Below, piece after piece: positions 32,794 to 41,218 of a DNA stretch of 64,000 nucleotides. Position 1 is the first letter of the stretch. Every line of letters begins with the position of its first letter. Position numbers and translations under genes: made by a program. Origin of the DNA: a virus; the IMG/VR virus record IMGVR_UViG_3300042691_032685, positions 1 through 64,000 of that record; one strand, written 5' to 3'. Under the pieces are notes generated by a model. The model worked only from the letters and a program-made list of their open reading frames with translations. It had not been told where the DNA came from and did no database searches.

Positions 32794-34323
32794 TTATGGT
32801 TTGTAAGGAAACCCATCTTTATCAAACATCGTAAAGCCTTGCATCACAATGAATTGTGTCGGCACATTAAATAGTTTTTGCATCATTGGCATCATCATGG
32901 GCGATTGACAGTTATATGGTGGTACGTCCATTTGGGATAAAGAGAACCTATTTAAGATTGATGATTTAAGCTCTTGTTGTTCGTTTTCTGTTTGGTCAAC
33001 AAGACGTTGTTCCCATGCAGCCATACTTCCGACACCTACTGGGAAGTCAGAAGGTTCAGGCGGGAATGTATTGTCTGCAAACTTAAGTGCATAAATATGT
33101 TTGCAGTATCTCAACTCATCAAGCAATGGCTCCCAGTTATCCGTTAATGACGTGACAACATTCTGGTCACTTGTGTAGTCTTCATACGATGGCATGCCAT
33201 CTGCTGTTGTGCCCGGTATGGCAGGGGTTCCTGTTTTTCTTGTGTACGTAGCGCCAAAGTCGCGATAAACACCTGGATTATCACGTGTTGCGTTGCGGTC
33301 TACCACAGATGGAGCAACGTTAAAGGGAACGGTATAACCACTAGGACCATAAACCGTCATTTGTCTATTCACGGACGCAACAGTCATCGCACTGTTGTTC
33401 AAAATTCCAGCCAGTGTTGTTCTTTCGTATCGACCAGGTTTGATAGAAGATGCTCCACTACGTGGATACAACTTACGCACTGATTTTGTAATGTCACGTA
33501 TGAAAGCAAAATCACGATGCGTAAAGTCCTGGCAGGAACAACAGAAACGTGCGCCTGTAATTAGGAAACGACCAACAGTAAAAGGTTGTGGTGCTGGAGA
33601 AATGTACTGTTTGTCAGGTGTGTTTTGAACTGAACCTGACTTGCGTACAGTCAATACACCAGTGAATGGATTGGTGGCAACCAAAACAGCTTGCGTATAG
33701 CCATATCTCTTTTGAGTTTGAGGATTGATCGTATCGCGATCAATAATCTCACCACTAACAGTAATAACCCTATCCTCCAGGATCTCACTATTCAATGGTG
33801 TCAATCCACCTGGCACGCCAGGAACAGCCACGTAGAAAGGAGGTGGCAATGGATTGCTTGTGCTCCAGGAGCCAGCGAGTTTTACATACCAGTAAGTTGC
33901 GTCTTCTGTGATTGATTCAATGAATAAACGTTGACCACTACTTGGATCAAGTAGCTTGTCACTACGCATTGAACCGGCATATCGCCAGCCTGCCCAATGC
34001 ATTCCCATCTCTTTATTCTTGGTTGGGAAACCAACAAAGGTACCGGAGATAATAGGAGCTGGATTTGCTACTGAACTTGGTGTTCCAGATGGAACAGGAA
34101 TCTGGTATTGAAACGGATAGTTATAGCTGTTGTCATAGAACGTAGCCGTAGCTAATTCGTATCCTCTGCGCCAACGAGACCAGGCTGATTCTCTGTTGAC
34201 AGCATAAAGGGAGTCTGGTACAGACCCCCGTGAGAACTCAGTCGTAATCGGCTTTACAGGGCGGGGATCAAAAACTTCCGCCCGATTGAAGTTTCCAAAA
34301 GAGCTTCCACTCTTTTTGGCCAT
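32794..34323 (-). CDS. Predicted virion structural protein (509 aa)
   Basis: Beta-rich with long loops; segments such as GARFCCSCQDFTHRDFAFIR hold a CCxC cluster, and the C-terminus is Met-rich (CQSPMMMPMMQKLF). No enzyme motif. Separated from the next gene by two bases, so co-translated. Likely tail or portal-vertex component. Confidence 0.6.
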   Translation of the reverse strand: MAKKSGSSFGNFNRAEVFDPRPVKPITTEFSRGSVPDSLYAVNRESAWSRWRRGYELATATFYDNSYNYPFQYQIPVPSGTPSSVANPAPIISGTFVGFPTKNKEMGMHWAGWRYAGSMRSDKLLDPSSGQRLFIESITEDATYWYVKLAGSWSTSNPLPPPFYVAVPGVPGGLTPLNSEILEDRVITVSGEIIDRDTINPQTQKRYGYTQAVLVATNPFTGVLTVRKSGSVQNTPDKQYISPAPQPFTVGRFLITGARFCCSCQDFTHRDFAFIRDITKSVRKLYPRSGASSIKPGRYERTTLAGILNNSAMTVASVNRQMTVYGPSGYTVPFNVAPSVVDRNATRDNPGVYRDFGATYTRKTGTPAIPGTTADGMPSYEDYTSDQNVVTSLTDNWEPLLDELRYCKHIYALKFADNTFPPEPSDFPVGVGSMAAWEQRLVDQTENEQQELKSSILNRFSLSQMDVPPYNCQSPMMMPMMQKLFNVPTQFIVMQGFTMFDKDGFPYKP

Positions 34324-34325
34324 GA

Positions 34326-35105
34326 TTAGAAGAAACCGCCTTGAGCAGTGATGTGAACCCCTGGACCATAACCAGAAACGTTAGGTCCATCAGGGAAAAC
34401 GCCAACATAAATACGATCGCCGCGTTCCAAGTAAATACCTTTGTTGCGTAAAGGCGCTGTTGCGCCAAGACCTGCGGTGTTGCCTGCTTGTGGCACTGGA
34501 GCAGCCAGCTGAGGCATCAAATCGGAACAGTCGACAGTTCCACTGTTTGCTGGAAGAGTCTTGGCGAATAGAACGCGATAATCACCGGAAGCTGGAATCG
34601 GTACCGTTGTTCCACGCGTCTGGTAAAACACAAAAGTCACTGCAGGCTGATAGCCGTAAGCAACGCCGTTAAACACAAAACCACTGGTAGTACCACCGGA
34701 GTAAACAAGCGATGTGTTAACGCCTGTTAATGTCGTTGCTCCGGTGTAGGTGTAGTAACCATAACCACTTGCAGAAGGATTTGCTAAGACCCCAGTGGAA
34801 GTAACAAACACAACCTGACCACTGACAAGAGATATAACAGTGCCAGAAGTCGATGCATTAACGGTGTAATCAACTCCACGGTAAAAATCGTTGCGACTAA
34901 TCGTGATGGAATCGACTACACCACCGTTGTTGTTGTCCTCTTCCAGAGCTGCATCCATATCCACAAGGATCGATGGAGCCTGGCCACCTTGTACAAATAA
35001 GGTGTTTGCAGTTGCACTACCTACCGTCTGAGTAGTGACACGAACAGAATCAAATAACGGACGGTCAATAAGCAGTGGTTGCTTATTTGTACTTGTAGAG
35101 CTCAC
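34326..35105 (-). CDS. Predicted virion structural protein (259 aa)
   Basis: Thr/Ser/Gly/Val-rich beta protein with SITISRNDFYRGVDYTVNAS and a C-terminal GDRIYVGVFPDGPNVSGYG. GTG start at 35105 with AGGAAG upstream. Likely a head-surface or tail protein. Confidence 0.6.
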   Translation of the reverse strand: MSSTSTNKQPLLIDRPLFDSVRVTTQTVGSATANTLFVQGGQAPSILVDMDAALEEDNNNGGVVDSITISRNDFYRGVDYTVNASTSGTVISLVSGQVVFVTSTGVLANPSASGYGYYTYTGATTLTGVNTSLVYSGGTTSGFVFNGVAYGYQPAVTFVFYQTRGTTVPIPASGDYRVLFAKTLPANSGTVDCSDLMPQLAAPVPQAGNTAGLGATAPLRNKGIYLERGDRIYVGVFPDGPNVSGYGPGVHITAQGGFF

Positions 35106-35126
35106 TTTAACTTCCTGTTTTTACTT

Positions 35127-35132
35127 ATTATA
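35127..35132 (-). promoter_or_regulatory. TATAAT box, leftward (late-type)
   Basis: TATAATAAG on the minus strand, 22 bases before the GTG at 35105. Confidence 0.5.
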
Positions 35133-35136
35133 AAGG

Positions 35137-35790
35137 TTATTGGCCAACGGCCCCAAACATACTTAAAAACTTAGAAAAAGGAGACTCTGCAGGTTGCTGT
35201 GCTTGCAATAGAGGCTGCAGGATAGGAGCCGCCATTTGTTGTGCAAGCATCAAAAGAACAGGGTCTTTCTCACCAGCGAGTTTGGGTTGTTCCTGCTGCT
35301 GTGGTTGAGGTTGTGGTGAGCCGGCCACTGACGCATTTGTTGGAATATCTCCCAGAACACGGCGTGCGTTTTCGTACAAGTCACCGCCCTTTTTGAAGCG
35401 GCGTGCGGCACCTGCCACTGAAGTGCCAAATAAATCCTTTGCATTCAAAGAAACATTTGGATTTCCTCCAAGGACTGTTGCATAGGCACGCTCAATGCCC
35501 ATACCAGGTTTGTATCCACGATCCTGAAAATACTGAAGCACCGCTGGCATTTGACCTGCACGAGTTTGTGCACCCGGCTTTAAATACCGTTGCTGTTCAG
35601 GTTGACCAAATTGAATCAAACCTTTGTGCCTTCCTCCTGCTCCTCCAACAATATTGGGATCCATATTAGGGCCGGATTCCAGGGAAAGGAATCCACCAAA
35701 CTCATAAGGATCTAAACCAAGACGTTGTGCGCCTTGGATGATTGCCATTCTCTCTTCTTGTGGAAGAATACCAATACGTGGAGTAGCCAT
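35137..35790 (-). CDS. Virion lysozyme-like/transglycosylase-like protein (217 aa)
   Basis: The first 110 residues recall a lysozyme-like SLT core: LGLDPYEFGGFLSLESGPN, a GGRHKGLIQFG turn and a later ERAYATVLGGNPN. The glutamate in SLESG could be catalytic. The C-terminus is Gln/Pro-rich with a hydrophobic helix (LLMLAQQMAAPILQPLLQ). Fits a virion muralytic protein. Good ribosome site AAGGAAA. Confidence 0.6.
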   Translation of the reverse strand: MATPRIGILPQEERMAIIQGAQRLGLDPYEFGGFLSLESGPNMDPNIVGGAGGRHKGLIQFGQPEQQRYLKPGAQTRAGQMPAVLQYFQDRGYKPGMGIERAYATVLGGNPNVSLNAKDLFGTSVAGAARRFKKGGDLYENARRVLGDIPTNASVAGSPQPQPQQQEQPKLAGEKDPVLLMLAQQMAAPILQPLLQAQQPAESPFSKFLSMFGAVGQ

Positions 35791-35803
35791 GAGACTTGTT
35801 TCC

Positions 35804-35920
35804 TTATTCTCCTACCCAATTTGAATTTGCCTTAAGACCGGGAGTGAAGACAGCTTGTGTCACTGCAACAAGACTGATGGTTGTAGCAAGGCGTTTAACA
35901 AAATTGGGGCAGAGAATCAT
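35804..35920 (-). CDS. Signal-peptide-like microprotein (38 aa)
   Basis: MILCPNFVKRLATTISLVAV followed by TQAVFTPGLKANSNWVGE: a basic n-region, hydrophobic core and an AxA-like exit, so it looks exported or membrane-held. Lies between a terminator and the lysozyme-like gene. No strong ribosome site; low support. Confidence 0.35.
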   Translation of the reverse strand: MILCPNFVKRLATTISLVAVTQAVFTPGLKANSNWVGE

Positions 35921-36000
35921 GGTTTTAAAGCAACAACACTGGCCCCCGTGAATCAAAAGATTCGTGTCCAGTTGGTTGGTCTTACATGCAAAGCAATGCC

Positions 36001-36025
36001 AAAAAAATCAGGCTTTAGTCTGATT
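36001..36025 (-). terminator. Rho-independent terminator overlapping a stop codon
   Basis: AATCAG/CTGATT with an eight-base loop and a T7 tract on the minus strand; the TGA of the 36008-36850 gene lies inside the hairpin. Confidence 0.7.
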
Positions 36026-36850
36026 GAGAAGAGCTTGGAATTTCTTCGCCATCTCAGGGTCAATTTCTAGGCCCTGTGCTCCGTAGGTAGAAGTCGGGCT
36101 AAATGACTGTACTGCTGGTAAACCTTGAGGAGCATTGACGCCAGGGGGAGGCGTCGTCATGATTTGCTGTGGCATTTGAAAGCCATAGCCCTGAGCAGCT
36201 GCTTGACCAGCCAGGGTGCCTTGGACGACATCATAGCCTGCTTGACCAGGCTTGACCTTGGCCGCAAGCTGAGGATTAGCACGTGCCCACATGGCCATGC
36301 CAATATCTTCCGCGGATTGCACTTGCTCAGGCGTTGCATTAGGGCCAACGGCTAGCTGGCGTGCTTTTTCGTAACGCTGAAACTCAGGATCTTGTGCGGT
36401 TAACTGCGCCACACGAGATTTCTCTGATTCATAAGCACGATCTGCAGCAGAAGATCCTCCTCCCACCAGGCTAGAACCAGAACCTGCTCCAGCACCAAGG
36501 CTGGTGCTCGACTTGGCAGGATAGAGAAGGCGTCCGCTTACGGCATCATAAATATTGCCTTGTGCATCTTGATAGCTAGGCTGAACAGCTGGACGACCAC
36601 CTCCCCTCGAATAACCAAAACCACCTCCTTGTGGAGCATTGAGACTATCGGGAATAGTTCCCCAGCTCTGTGCTAATTTTTGTCTGCCTGTGGGCTGAGG
36701 TTTGGCTTGTGGTTTGTTGGTTAAAGCACTAACGCCAGCACCGATGCCAGCCATTCCAAGCCCAATACCTGCCTGCTGAAGAAGTGGAATACCAACACGT
36801 CCAATAAGGCTAGCGCCCTGTAAAGCAGGTCCAACGAATCCGATTGGCAT
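36008..36850 (-). CDS. Internal virion-type protein with glycine zipper (280 aa)
   Basis: N-terminal hydrophobic GxxxG segment (GIPLLQQAGIGLGMAGIGAG), then disordered Gly/Ser/Gln-rich sequence, and a helical region (SEKSRVAQLTAQDPEFQRYE). ATG at 36850 with a GGAGG site, just after the preceding gene ends. Such architecture suits proteins injected into or crossing membranes. Confidence 0.65.
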   Translation of the reverse strand: MPIGFVGPALQGASLIGRVGIPLLQQAGIGLGMAGIGAGVSALTNKPQAKPQPTGRQKLAQSWGTIPDSLNAPQGGGFGYSRGGGRPAVQPSYQDAQGNIYDAVSGRLLYPAKSSTSLGAGAGSGSSLVGGGSSAADRAYESEKSRVAQLTAQDPEFQRYEKARQLAVGPNATPEQVQSAEDIGMAMWARANPQLAAKVKPGQAGYDVVQGTLAGQAAAQGYGFQMPQQIMTTPPPGVNAPQGLPAVQSFSPTSTYGAQGLEIDPEMAKKFQALLNQTKA

Positions 36851-36852
36851 AA

Positions 36853-37314
36853 TTACCTCCAAGCCTCATTTAAATAAATACGTGAACCAACAGCAGTGTC
36901 GGCGGGGCCAGGCAAAGCCTGAATGAATTCAGCGCCAGAACGTTCGTAGCGATACCTTGCTTGGAATGGATCCTTATAGTTCGGGACGTAAAGGATTCCA
37001 GCTAAACGATTTGTTTCGTAGAGATAAATCTCATCCCAAACTTTTAAAGCTTCTTTAGCATTGCTGGAACGAATCGTACGATCAACGTCACCAATAATGC
37101 TTTCCAAGCGAGTAGACGGCGAAGTTGCAACTTCCGTCTTCTTCTCTGCAGTATCACAGCGACCAAGCTGGATAACAATCTTGTTATAGAAATACGAATC
37201 TGGGACCGTATTCATCGCTTCTTCCAGCCTGGCATAGTCGCCCGCTGGCACGGAAACCGTGAAGTAGCCCAGGTGATACCGGACCCTACTCTTGTCAAAA
37301 TCGCTGAGTTGCAC
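36853..37314 (-). CDS. Hypothetical structural protein (153 aa)
   Basis: Compact and mixed: RVRYHLGYFTVSVPAGDYAR, VIQLGRCDTAEKK and a final RSGAEFIQALPGPADTAVG. Possibly a head-tail adaptor by size and position, but no family recognised. Ends two bases before the next start. Confidence 0.6.
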   Translation of the reverse strand: MQLSDFDKSRVRYHLGYFTVSVPAGDYARLEEAMNTVPDSYFYNKIVIQLGRCDTAEKKTEVATSPSTRLESIIGDVDRTIRSSNAKEALKVWDEIYLYETNRLAGILYVPNYKDPFQARYRYERSGAEFIQALPGPADTAVGSRIYLNEAWR

Positions 37315-37336
37315 AGCCTATTTCCGTATGTTTTTA

Positions 37337-37342
37337 ATTATA
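37337..37342 (-). promoter_or_regulatory. TATAAT box, leftward (late-type)
   Basis: TATAATTAA on the minus strand, 23 bases before the start at 37314. Confidence 0.5.
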
Positions 37343-37349
37343 AAGTACG

Positions 37350-38024
37350 TCAACCAAGCAAAGGATTTGTGATTCCAGGCTGTACAAATTGCTGGTACAT
37401 TTGCTGAAATTTTGCCATTGGATCGCTACGTTTTTGCGGTGTTAATAATCCTTGGAGCAGCCCTGCTTCCACGTAGTCATTAATGTAAGCATTTAAAAAA
37501 TCTTTAGCGTTTTCTTCTTTATCCGCTGTCTCAGTTGTTTCGGTAGTTTGAGTAGGGGATTCTTTTCCTCGTGTTGTTGATGCTTGCGGTAATTCACTTA
37601 AATGAAAAGTTTGTAATTCATAGGGTCCCGTACGCAAGCTAGATACATTCCCTGCACCACCAAGGTTTGAATGTGTTGCAACAGAACCTTGACCGAGGAA
37701 ACGTAATTGAGTTCCTTCCGGTAGCCCATAATCTTCTCCTCTGTGTTCACGCATGTCTCCATGGACTGGATGCTTGCGCATGCCCATGGGACTGGTTAGT
37801 ACGGCTGTTGGATTGAGAGCGAATCCGTCACCTTGCTTTGAATAAAAAGACTGCCAATCCTCTTTACCTGGCAATCGAAATTGAAGATATTGTCCAATAT
37901 CAGTGCGAGCCGTTGAGAAAGGAATGAGCTTGCCATTCTTCCTTAACTCAAAGTGCGCATGCGGACCACTGGATACACCAGTAGAACCAACCTTTCCTTT
38001 GTATAGGGCGGGACCGGAATACAT
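37350..38024 (-). CDS. M23 (LytM) metallopeptidase with permuted motif order
   Basis: All M23 elements are present but in circularly permuted order. The C-terminal motif comes first (GVSSGPHAHFELRKNG, H22 and H24), then the N-terminal metal motif (GMRKHPVHG, H94-R-G-E-D98), a GQGSV strand and a late FHLSEL (H141). In ordinary LytM proteins the HxxxD precedes the HxH. The last 75 residues are a disordered linker and a helix. Probably a virion-borne endopeptidase that cuts peptidoglycan cross-links at entry. No signal peptide. Confidence 0.75.
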   Translation of the reverse strand: MYSGPALYKGKVGSTGVSSGPHAHFELRKNGKLIPFSTARTDIGQYLQFRLPGKEDWQSFYSKQGDGFALNPTAVLTSPMGMRKHPVHGDMREHRGEDYGLPEGTQLRFLGQGSVATHSNLGGAGNVSSLRTGPYELQTFHLSELPQASTTRGKESPTQTTETTETADKEENAKDFLNAYINDYVEAGLLQGLLTPQKRSDPMAKFQQMYQQFVQPGITNPLLG

Positions 38025-38053
38025 ATCTTTCTTTTTATTTTTAATTGTAAGAC

Positions 38054-38079
38054 TAAAAAACCCCTGGTTTCCCAGGGGC
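38054..38079 (-). terminator. Rho-independent terminator, leftward
   Basis: Perfect 7-bp stem CCCCTGG/CCAGGGG with a GAAA tetraloop and T6 on the minus strand, between the HhH gene and the M23 gene. Confidence 0.92.
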
Positions 38080-38098
38080 TATTTATTGGAGATGAATA

Positions 38099-38542
38099 TC
38101 AGACTCGAATGAGATCTGCTGCAAGAACTGCGTCCCAATCAACGCGTTTAATTTGTTTCAGTTGTTCGAGATTGTTAAACCTTTCACCCGATAAGGACAT
38201 TTGAAGATCTTTAATCTCTCGGGCTGTTTTCAATCCGATACCCTTGATATGATCAGCGATCATTTGGGCAGTAGCCGAATTGATATTTAAACGGTTGTCC
38301 GGGGGAAAAGTGCGAGGTTCTTCCTGCGCCGCTTTATCTTTTACCTGAAGGGTTTGCACCTTCTTGGTAGCTGCTTCATCAGGAGTGAGTTCAGTTCGAT
38401 AAGCGGTATAAAGGCGACCGTCCTGGTCTTCAACCATGAACCAATCGCCGTTATCCCATTCGCTAACAACCTTTACTCGTGCACCTGTCTTTTTGTGCTG
38501 ATAAAGCATTGCTGGAATAGTTGTCATAGGACCAGAGATCAT
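38099..38542 (-). CDS. Helix-hairpin-helix protein (147 aa)
   Basis: A small beta N-terminal domain (GARVKVVSEWDNGDWFMVED) is linked to a C-terminal ComEA-like HhH pair: RLNINSATAQMIADHIKGIG and LEQLKQIKRVDW. HhH motifs bind DNA non-specifically. A place in the head gene block suggests contact with packaged DNA. ATG at 38542 with AGGA upstream. Confidence 0.7.
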   Translation of the reverse strand: MISGPMTTIPAMLYQHKKTGARVKVVSEWDNGDWFMVEDQDGRLYTAYRTELTPDEAATKKVQTLQVKDKAAQEEPRTFPPDNRLNINSATAQMIADHIKGIGLKTAREIKDLQMSLSGERFNNLEQLKQIKRVDWDAVLAADLIRV

Positions 38543-38562
38543 CTGGTCCTAGTTTAACTTAC

Positions 38563-39354
38563 TCAGCTAACAGTGCGGCCAAGAAGATAACCATCGATAT
38601 CTTCGTAACCAGCTGCATTGTCGGGCTGGATGTAGCACACTTCAACCACGAAGTAACCGGTGCGGCCGGCACTTGCGTCGCCGCTGGAGATGTACCAACC
38701 ACCAGAGGTGGAGGTAGCGGTCTGCGATTCGCGGGCCTGAACGGTGTAAGTGGTGGCGCCAGTGATGCTCTTGTAGACGTTGTTAACGGCCACACCAGCA
38801 GCACCGGTGGCGGTTAGGAAGGGGTTGGCGCTGTAAGCCTCGGTACCACCAGCAAAGAAGATTTCGCCAGGCTGAGAGCCAGAGGTGGTGGAGGTCAGGT
38901 TTGCCTGAGCAACAGCTTCGCCCACGGTACCGGTCGAGGTCAGACCAGGACCGAAGGTGATCACGTTACCGGTGGCGGCATACACACCAGAAGCAACGCG
39001 ACCGTCACCCCAACCAGAGGCCACGGATGCAGTGGCGCGATAGATGTAAGCAGGGTTGGTGGCATTACCAGAGATCACCATGCCGGTGATGTCAGGACGG
39101 GTGTCGTCATTCCGGTAAGGGGAAGGAACGATCACGCTGCCGGAAGCGACTGCACCAGCACCAGAGGTAGCGGTCACAGCCACGTAACCACGCTGCTGGA
39201 AGTAGCGGTAGCCAGGGATGGCCAGCACCGAAGTAGGGCCACCCTTGGAACCTTCGTTGGTACCATCGCCATTATTGTCGATGTTCTTGTACCAACCGTT
39301 CAGAGGCTCTGCCCAGTTACCTGGGAAGATCTTTTTAGCGGACAAATAGGTCAT
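38563..39354 (-). CDS. Predicted capsid-associated/decoration protein (263 aa)
   Basis: Lies directly downstream of the capsid gene and shares its higher-GC, biased codons, as expected for an abundant virion protein. Gly/Ser/Thr/Ala-rich beta sequence, with RDxGYFVVEVCYIQPDN-like strands near the end. Head decoration is inferred from location. Confidence 0.65.
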   Translation of the reverse strand: MTYLSAKKIFPGNWAEPLNGWYKNIDNNGDGTNEGSKGGPTSVLAIPGYRYFQQRGYVAVTATSGAGAVASGSVIVPSPYRNDDTRPDITGMVISGNATNPAYIYRATASVASGWGDGRVASGVYAATGNVITFGPGLTSTGTVGEAVAQANLTSTTSGSQPGEIFFAGGTEAYSANPFLTATGAAGVAVNNVYKSITGATTYTVQARESQTATSTSGGWYISSGDASAGRTGYFVVEVCYIQPDNAAGYEDIDGYLLGRTVS

Positions 39355-39374
39355 TTATCTTTTCCTATGTTGTT

Positions 39375-39381
39375 GTTTATA
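39375..39381 (-). promoter_or_regulatory. TATAAAC box, leftward (late-type)
   Basis: TATAAAC on the minus strand, 21 bases before the start at 39354. Confidence 0.4.
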
Positions 39382-39390
39382 GGTTAATTA

Positions 39391-40554
39391 TCAGACGGTG
39401 CCGTCATCAGACACGAAGCTGAATGCGGTGGTCACGAAGTCCTTGTTCAGGATCTCGAAGCCAGCGTACAGTTGCCAGATCAGGATGATGAAACGGCTGA
39501 AGTCATCGTTGTTATTGATCAGCACCTGAGCGTTCGGGCCGCCGATACCAACACCGATTGCCTGAGGACCGAAGAAGTAACCCTGAGCAACTTCTTGAGA
39601 GGTGTAGCTGGAACCACCGTTGAAGGAGGCACTCACGTTCTTGGTCGGGAAGTTGGTCGACTCGAAGAACTTAACGCCTTCAAACTGCACACCAGTCGGC
39701 ATTACAGGCTCACCAGCCAGGAAGTAGCCCTGACCAGCTTGGGGACCCATGTAGAAGCTGGCGTTGTTAGGCATCATGGGGTTACCCATGTACATGCCTT
39801 GACCAGGGTTGCCGCTGTAACGTGCGATCTCACGGAAGTCAGGATCACGACGCAGGTGCATCATGAAAGTGGGATCGCAAATGCAACGATACAGACCATC
39901 AGCGAAGGTCGGCACGTTGCGCTTACGCAGGTCCTTAACAACGGTCAGCAGGTCGGTACGAACCTGGAACTGTTGAACTTCGTTGCCGTACTCAGTGGCG
40001 CTGTAGCTAACTTGACCAGAAGCGTTCTTAGTCTTGCCACCAGCGAAGTAGTAACCACCTTGGGTGGTAGAAGCGGCACCGTTTGCTTCGGCTTTGGCCA
40101 GTTCGTCAATGAAGACGCGGTCACGCCAACGGCGGTAGTCGTCCAGCAGAGTCAGGCTGCCGATCGACTGGTGGAACATATTCAGGTTACCGGTGTCCAG
40201 CAGCAGACGCTGGGCGGTAATCAGAGTTTCACGAGCAATCTTGAAGGTCGAAGGCTGGGTCGGATCGCCCGGATCAGCAGGACCGGTGTATTCCTTAAGC
40301 ACCACCAGGACCTTCTCCTTGGTGATGTTCCGGCTGTTGGCCGTACCGATGGTCTGGTCGGACACGCGCTCACGGCTGTCCTTGGTACCAGGGGTACCCC
40401 AGAACTTATAGCGGTCTAACTGAACGGTTTGACCAGGCTGACGGGTGAAGTCGTGAACCACCACAGGCTCCACTGCCATTTCGGCAATGTAAGCAGGGTG
40501 AGGACGGTAAAGTTCCGCACCCAGAATCTTTGGAAAGTCGTTATCAATGAACAC
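39391..40554 (-). CDS. Major capsid protein (N4-gp56-like HK97 fold)
   Basis: A 387-residue protein. N-terminal arm, then RKRNVPTFADGLYRCICDPT with HLRRDPDFREIARY, the P-domain style strand and helix that I associate with N4-gp56-type capsids. The stretch NASFYMGPQAGQGYFLAG recurs in part in a small protein at 43964. Codon use is strongly biased, fitting high expression. GTG start at 40554 with GGAGG upstream. Located after portal and scaffold genes, the usual head order. Confidence 0.85.
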   Translation of the reverse strand: MFIDNDFPKILGAELYRPHPAYIAEMAVEPVVVHDFTRQPGQTVQLDRYKFWGTPGTKDSRERVSDQTIGTANSRNITKEKVLVVLKEYTGPADPGDPTQPSTFKIARETLITAQRLLLDTGNLNMFHQSIGSLTLLDDYRRWRDRVFIDELAKAEANGAASTTQGGYYFAGGKTKNASGQVSYSATEYGNEVQQFQVRTDLLTVVKDLRKRNVPTFADGLYRCICDPTFMMHLRRDPDFREIARYSGNPGQGMYMGNPMMPNNASFYMGPQAGQGYFLAGEPVMPTGVQFEGVKFFESTNFPTKNVSASFNGGSSYTSQEVAQGYFFGPQAIGVGIGGPNAQVLINNNDDFSRFIILIWQLYAGFEILNKDFVTTAFSFVSDDGTV

Positions 40555-40631
40555 TTTGTTTTATCCTCCAGTGTCGCAGGAAGTGTTTTATCGGGTGAAA
40601 GATTCAGACACCGTGTGTCTTATCTAACACA

Positions 40632-40638
40632 AATTTTA
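40632..40638 (-). promoter_or_regulatory. TAAAATT box upstream of the capsid gene
   Basis: TAAAATT on the minus strand, 78 bases before the capsid start; weaker placement than the other boxes, implying a longer leader. Confidence 0.3.
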
Positions 40639-40656
40639 GCAGTCCGTAATTTAATA

Positions 40657-41214
40657 TCACACGTACTGCATAGTCGTGGCACCAAGACCACGGGGATTTT
40701 GTGAAACGTAAGGCGATTCAGGGTCAATTGCACCACCTTGTTGGAAACCAGGTACACCCATGGCGCCAGGAATAGCGCCAAGTGCTACACCACCAAGGGC
40801 CGCCGTTAAAGCACTGGCAGGAACTAAACCTGCAGCAGCAGCTTTGCCAAGACCTCGTTCAAATTGGCCTTGTTGAGGAATCGGTAAATTAGCCGAGCCT
40901 GAAAGCAAGGCCTCAAGTCCCTTTTGTTCAAGAGATTTAGGCATACCTTCAGCTTTCTGACGTGTTTCTAGTTGAACAGCTTTGTTTAAAAGCTCCAAAT
41001 CAGCTGCTTGTTTTCCCGAAAGACCTGCTTTATACAGACCTGGAGCATACTTACCAGCAAGTGCACGAGCACCTAACAAGCCAGCACGACCACCAAGAGC
41101 ACCGGCACCTGCAGCAAGAGCAGCAGACCCTGGATCTTCACCTTGAGAAAGGGCGTACCCACCGGTCGCTAAACCAGCAGCGGCAGGTACACCATACTTA
41201 AGAAGTGGACGCAT
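40657..41214 (-). CDS. Ala/Gly-rich membrane-active-type protein (185 aa)
   Basis: Two hydrophobic Gly/Ala segments (VPAAAGLATGGYAL; AALGGVALGAIPGAMGV) flank a charged helix. No catalytic motif. One of a group of glycine-zipper proteins in the late region; may be an internal head protein released with DNA. Confidence 0.6.
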   Translation of the reverse strand: MRPLLKYGVPAAAGLATGGYALSQGEDPGSAALAAGAGALGGRAGLLGARALAGKYAPGLYKAGLSGKQAADLELLNKAVQLETRQKAEGMPKSLEQKGLEALLSGSANLPIPQQGQFERGLGKAAAAGLVPASALTAALGGVALGAIPGAMGVPGFQQGGAIDPESPYVSQNPRGLGATTMQYV

Positions 41215-41218
41215 GGTC

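Noticed and set aside
39472-40419. 315-codon open frame antisense to the capsid gene
   Set aside because: It mirrors the strongly biased codons of the capsid gene; no ribosome site and the protein looks like a shadow (His/Thr/Val repeats without structure).
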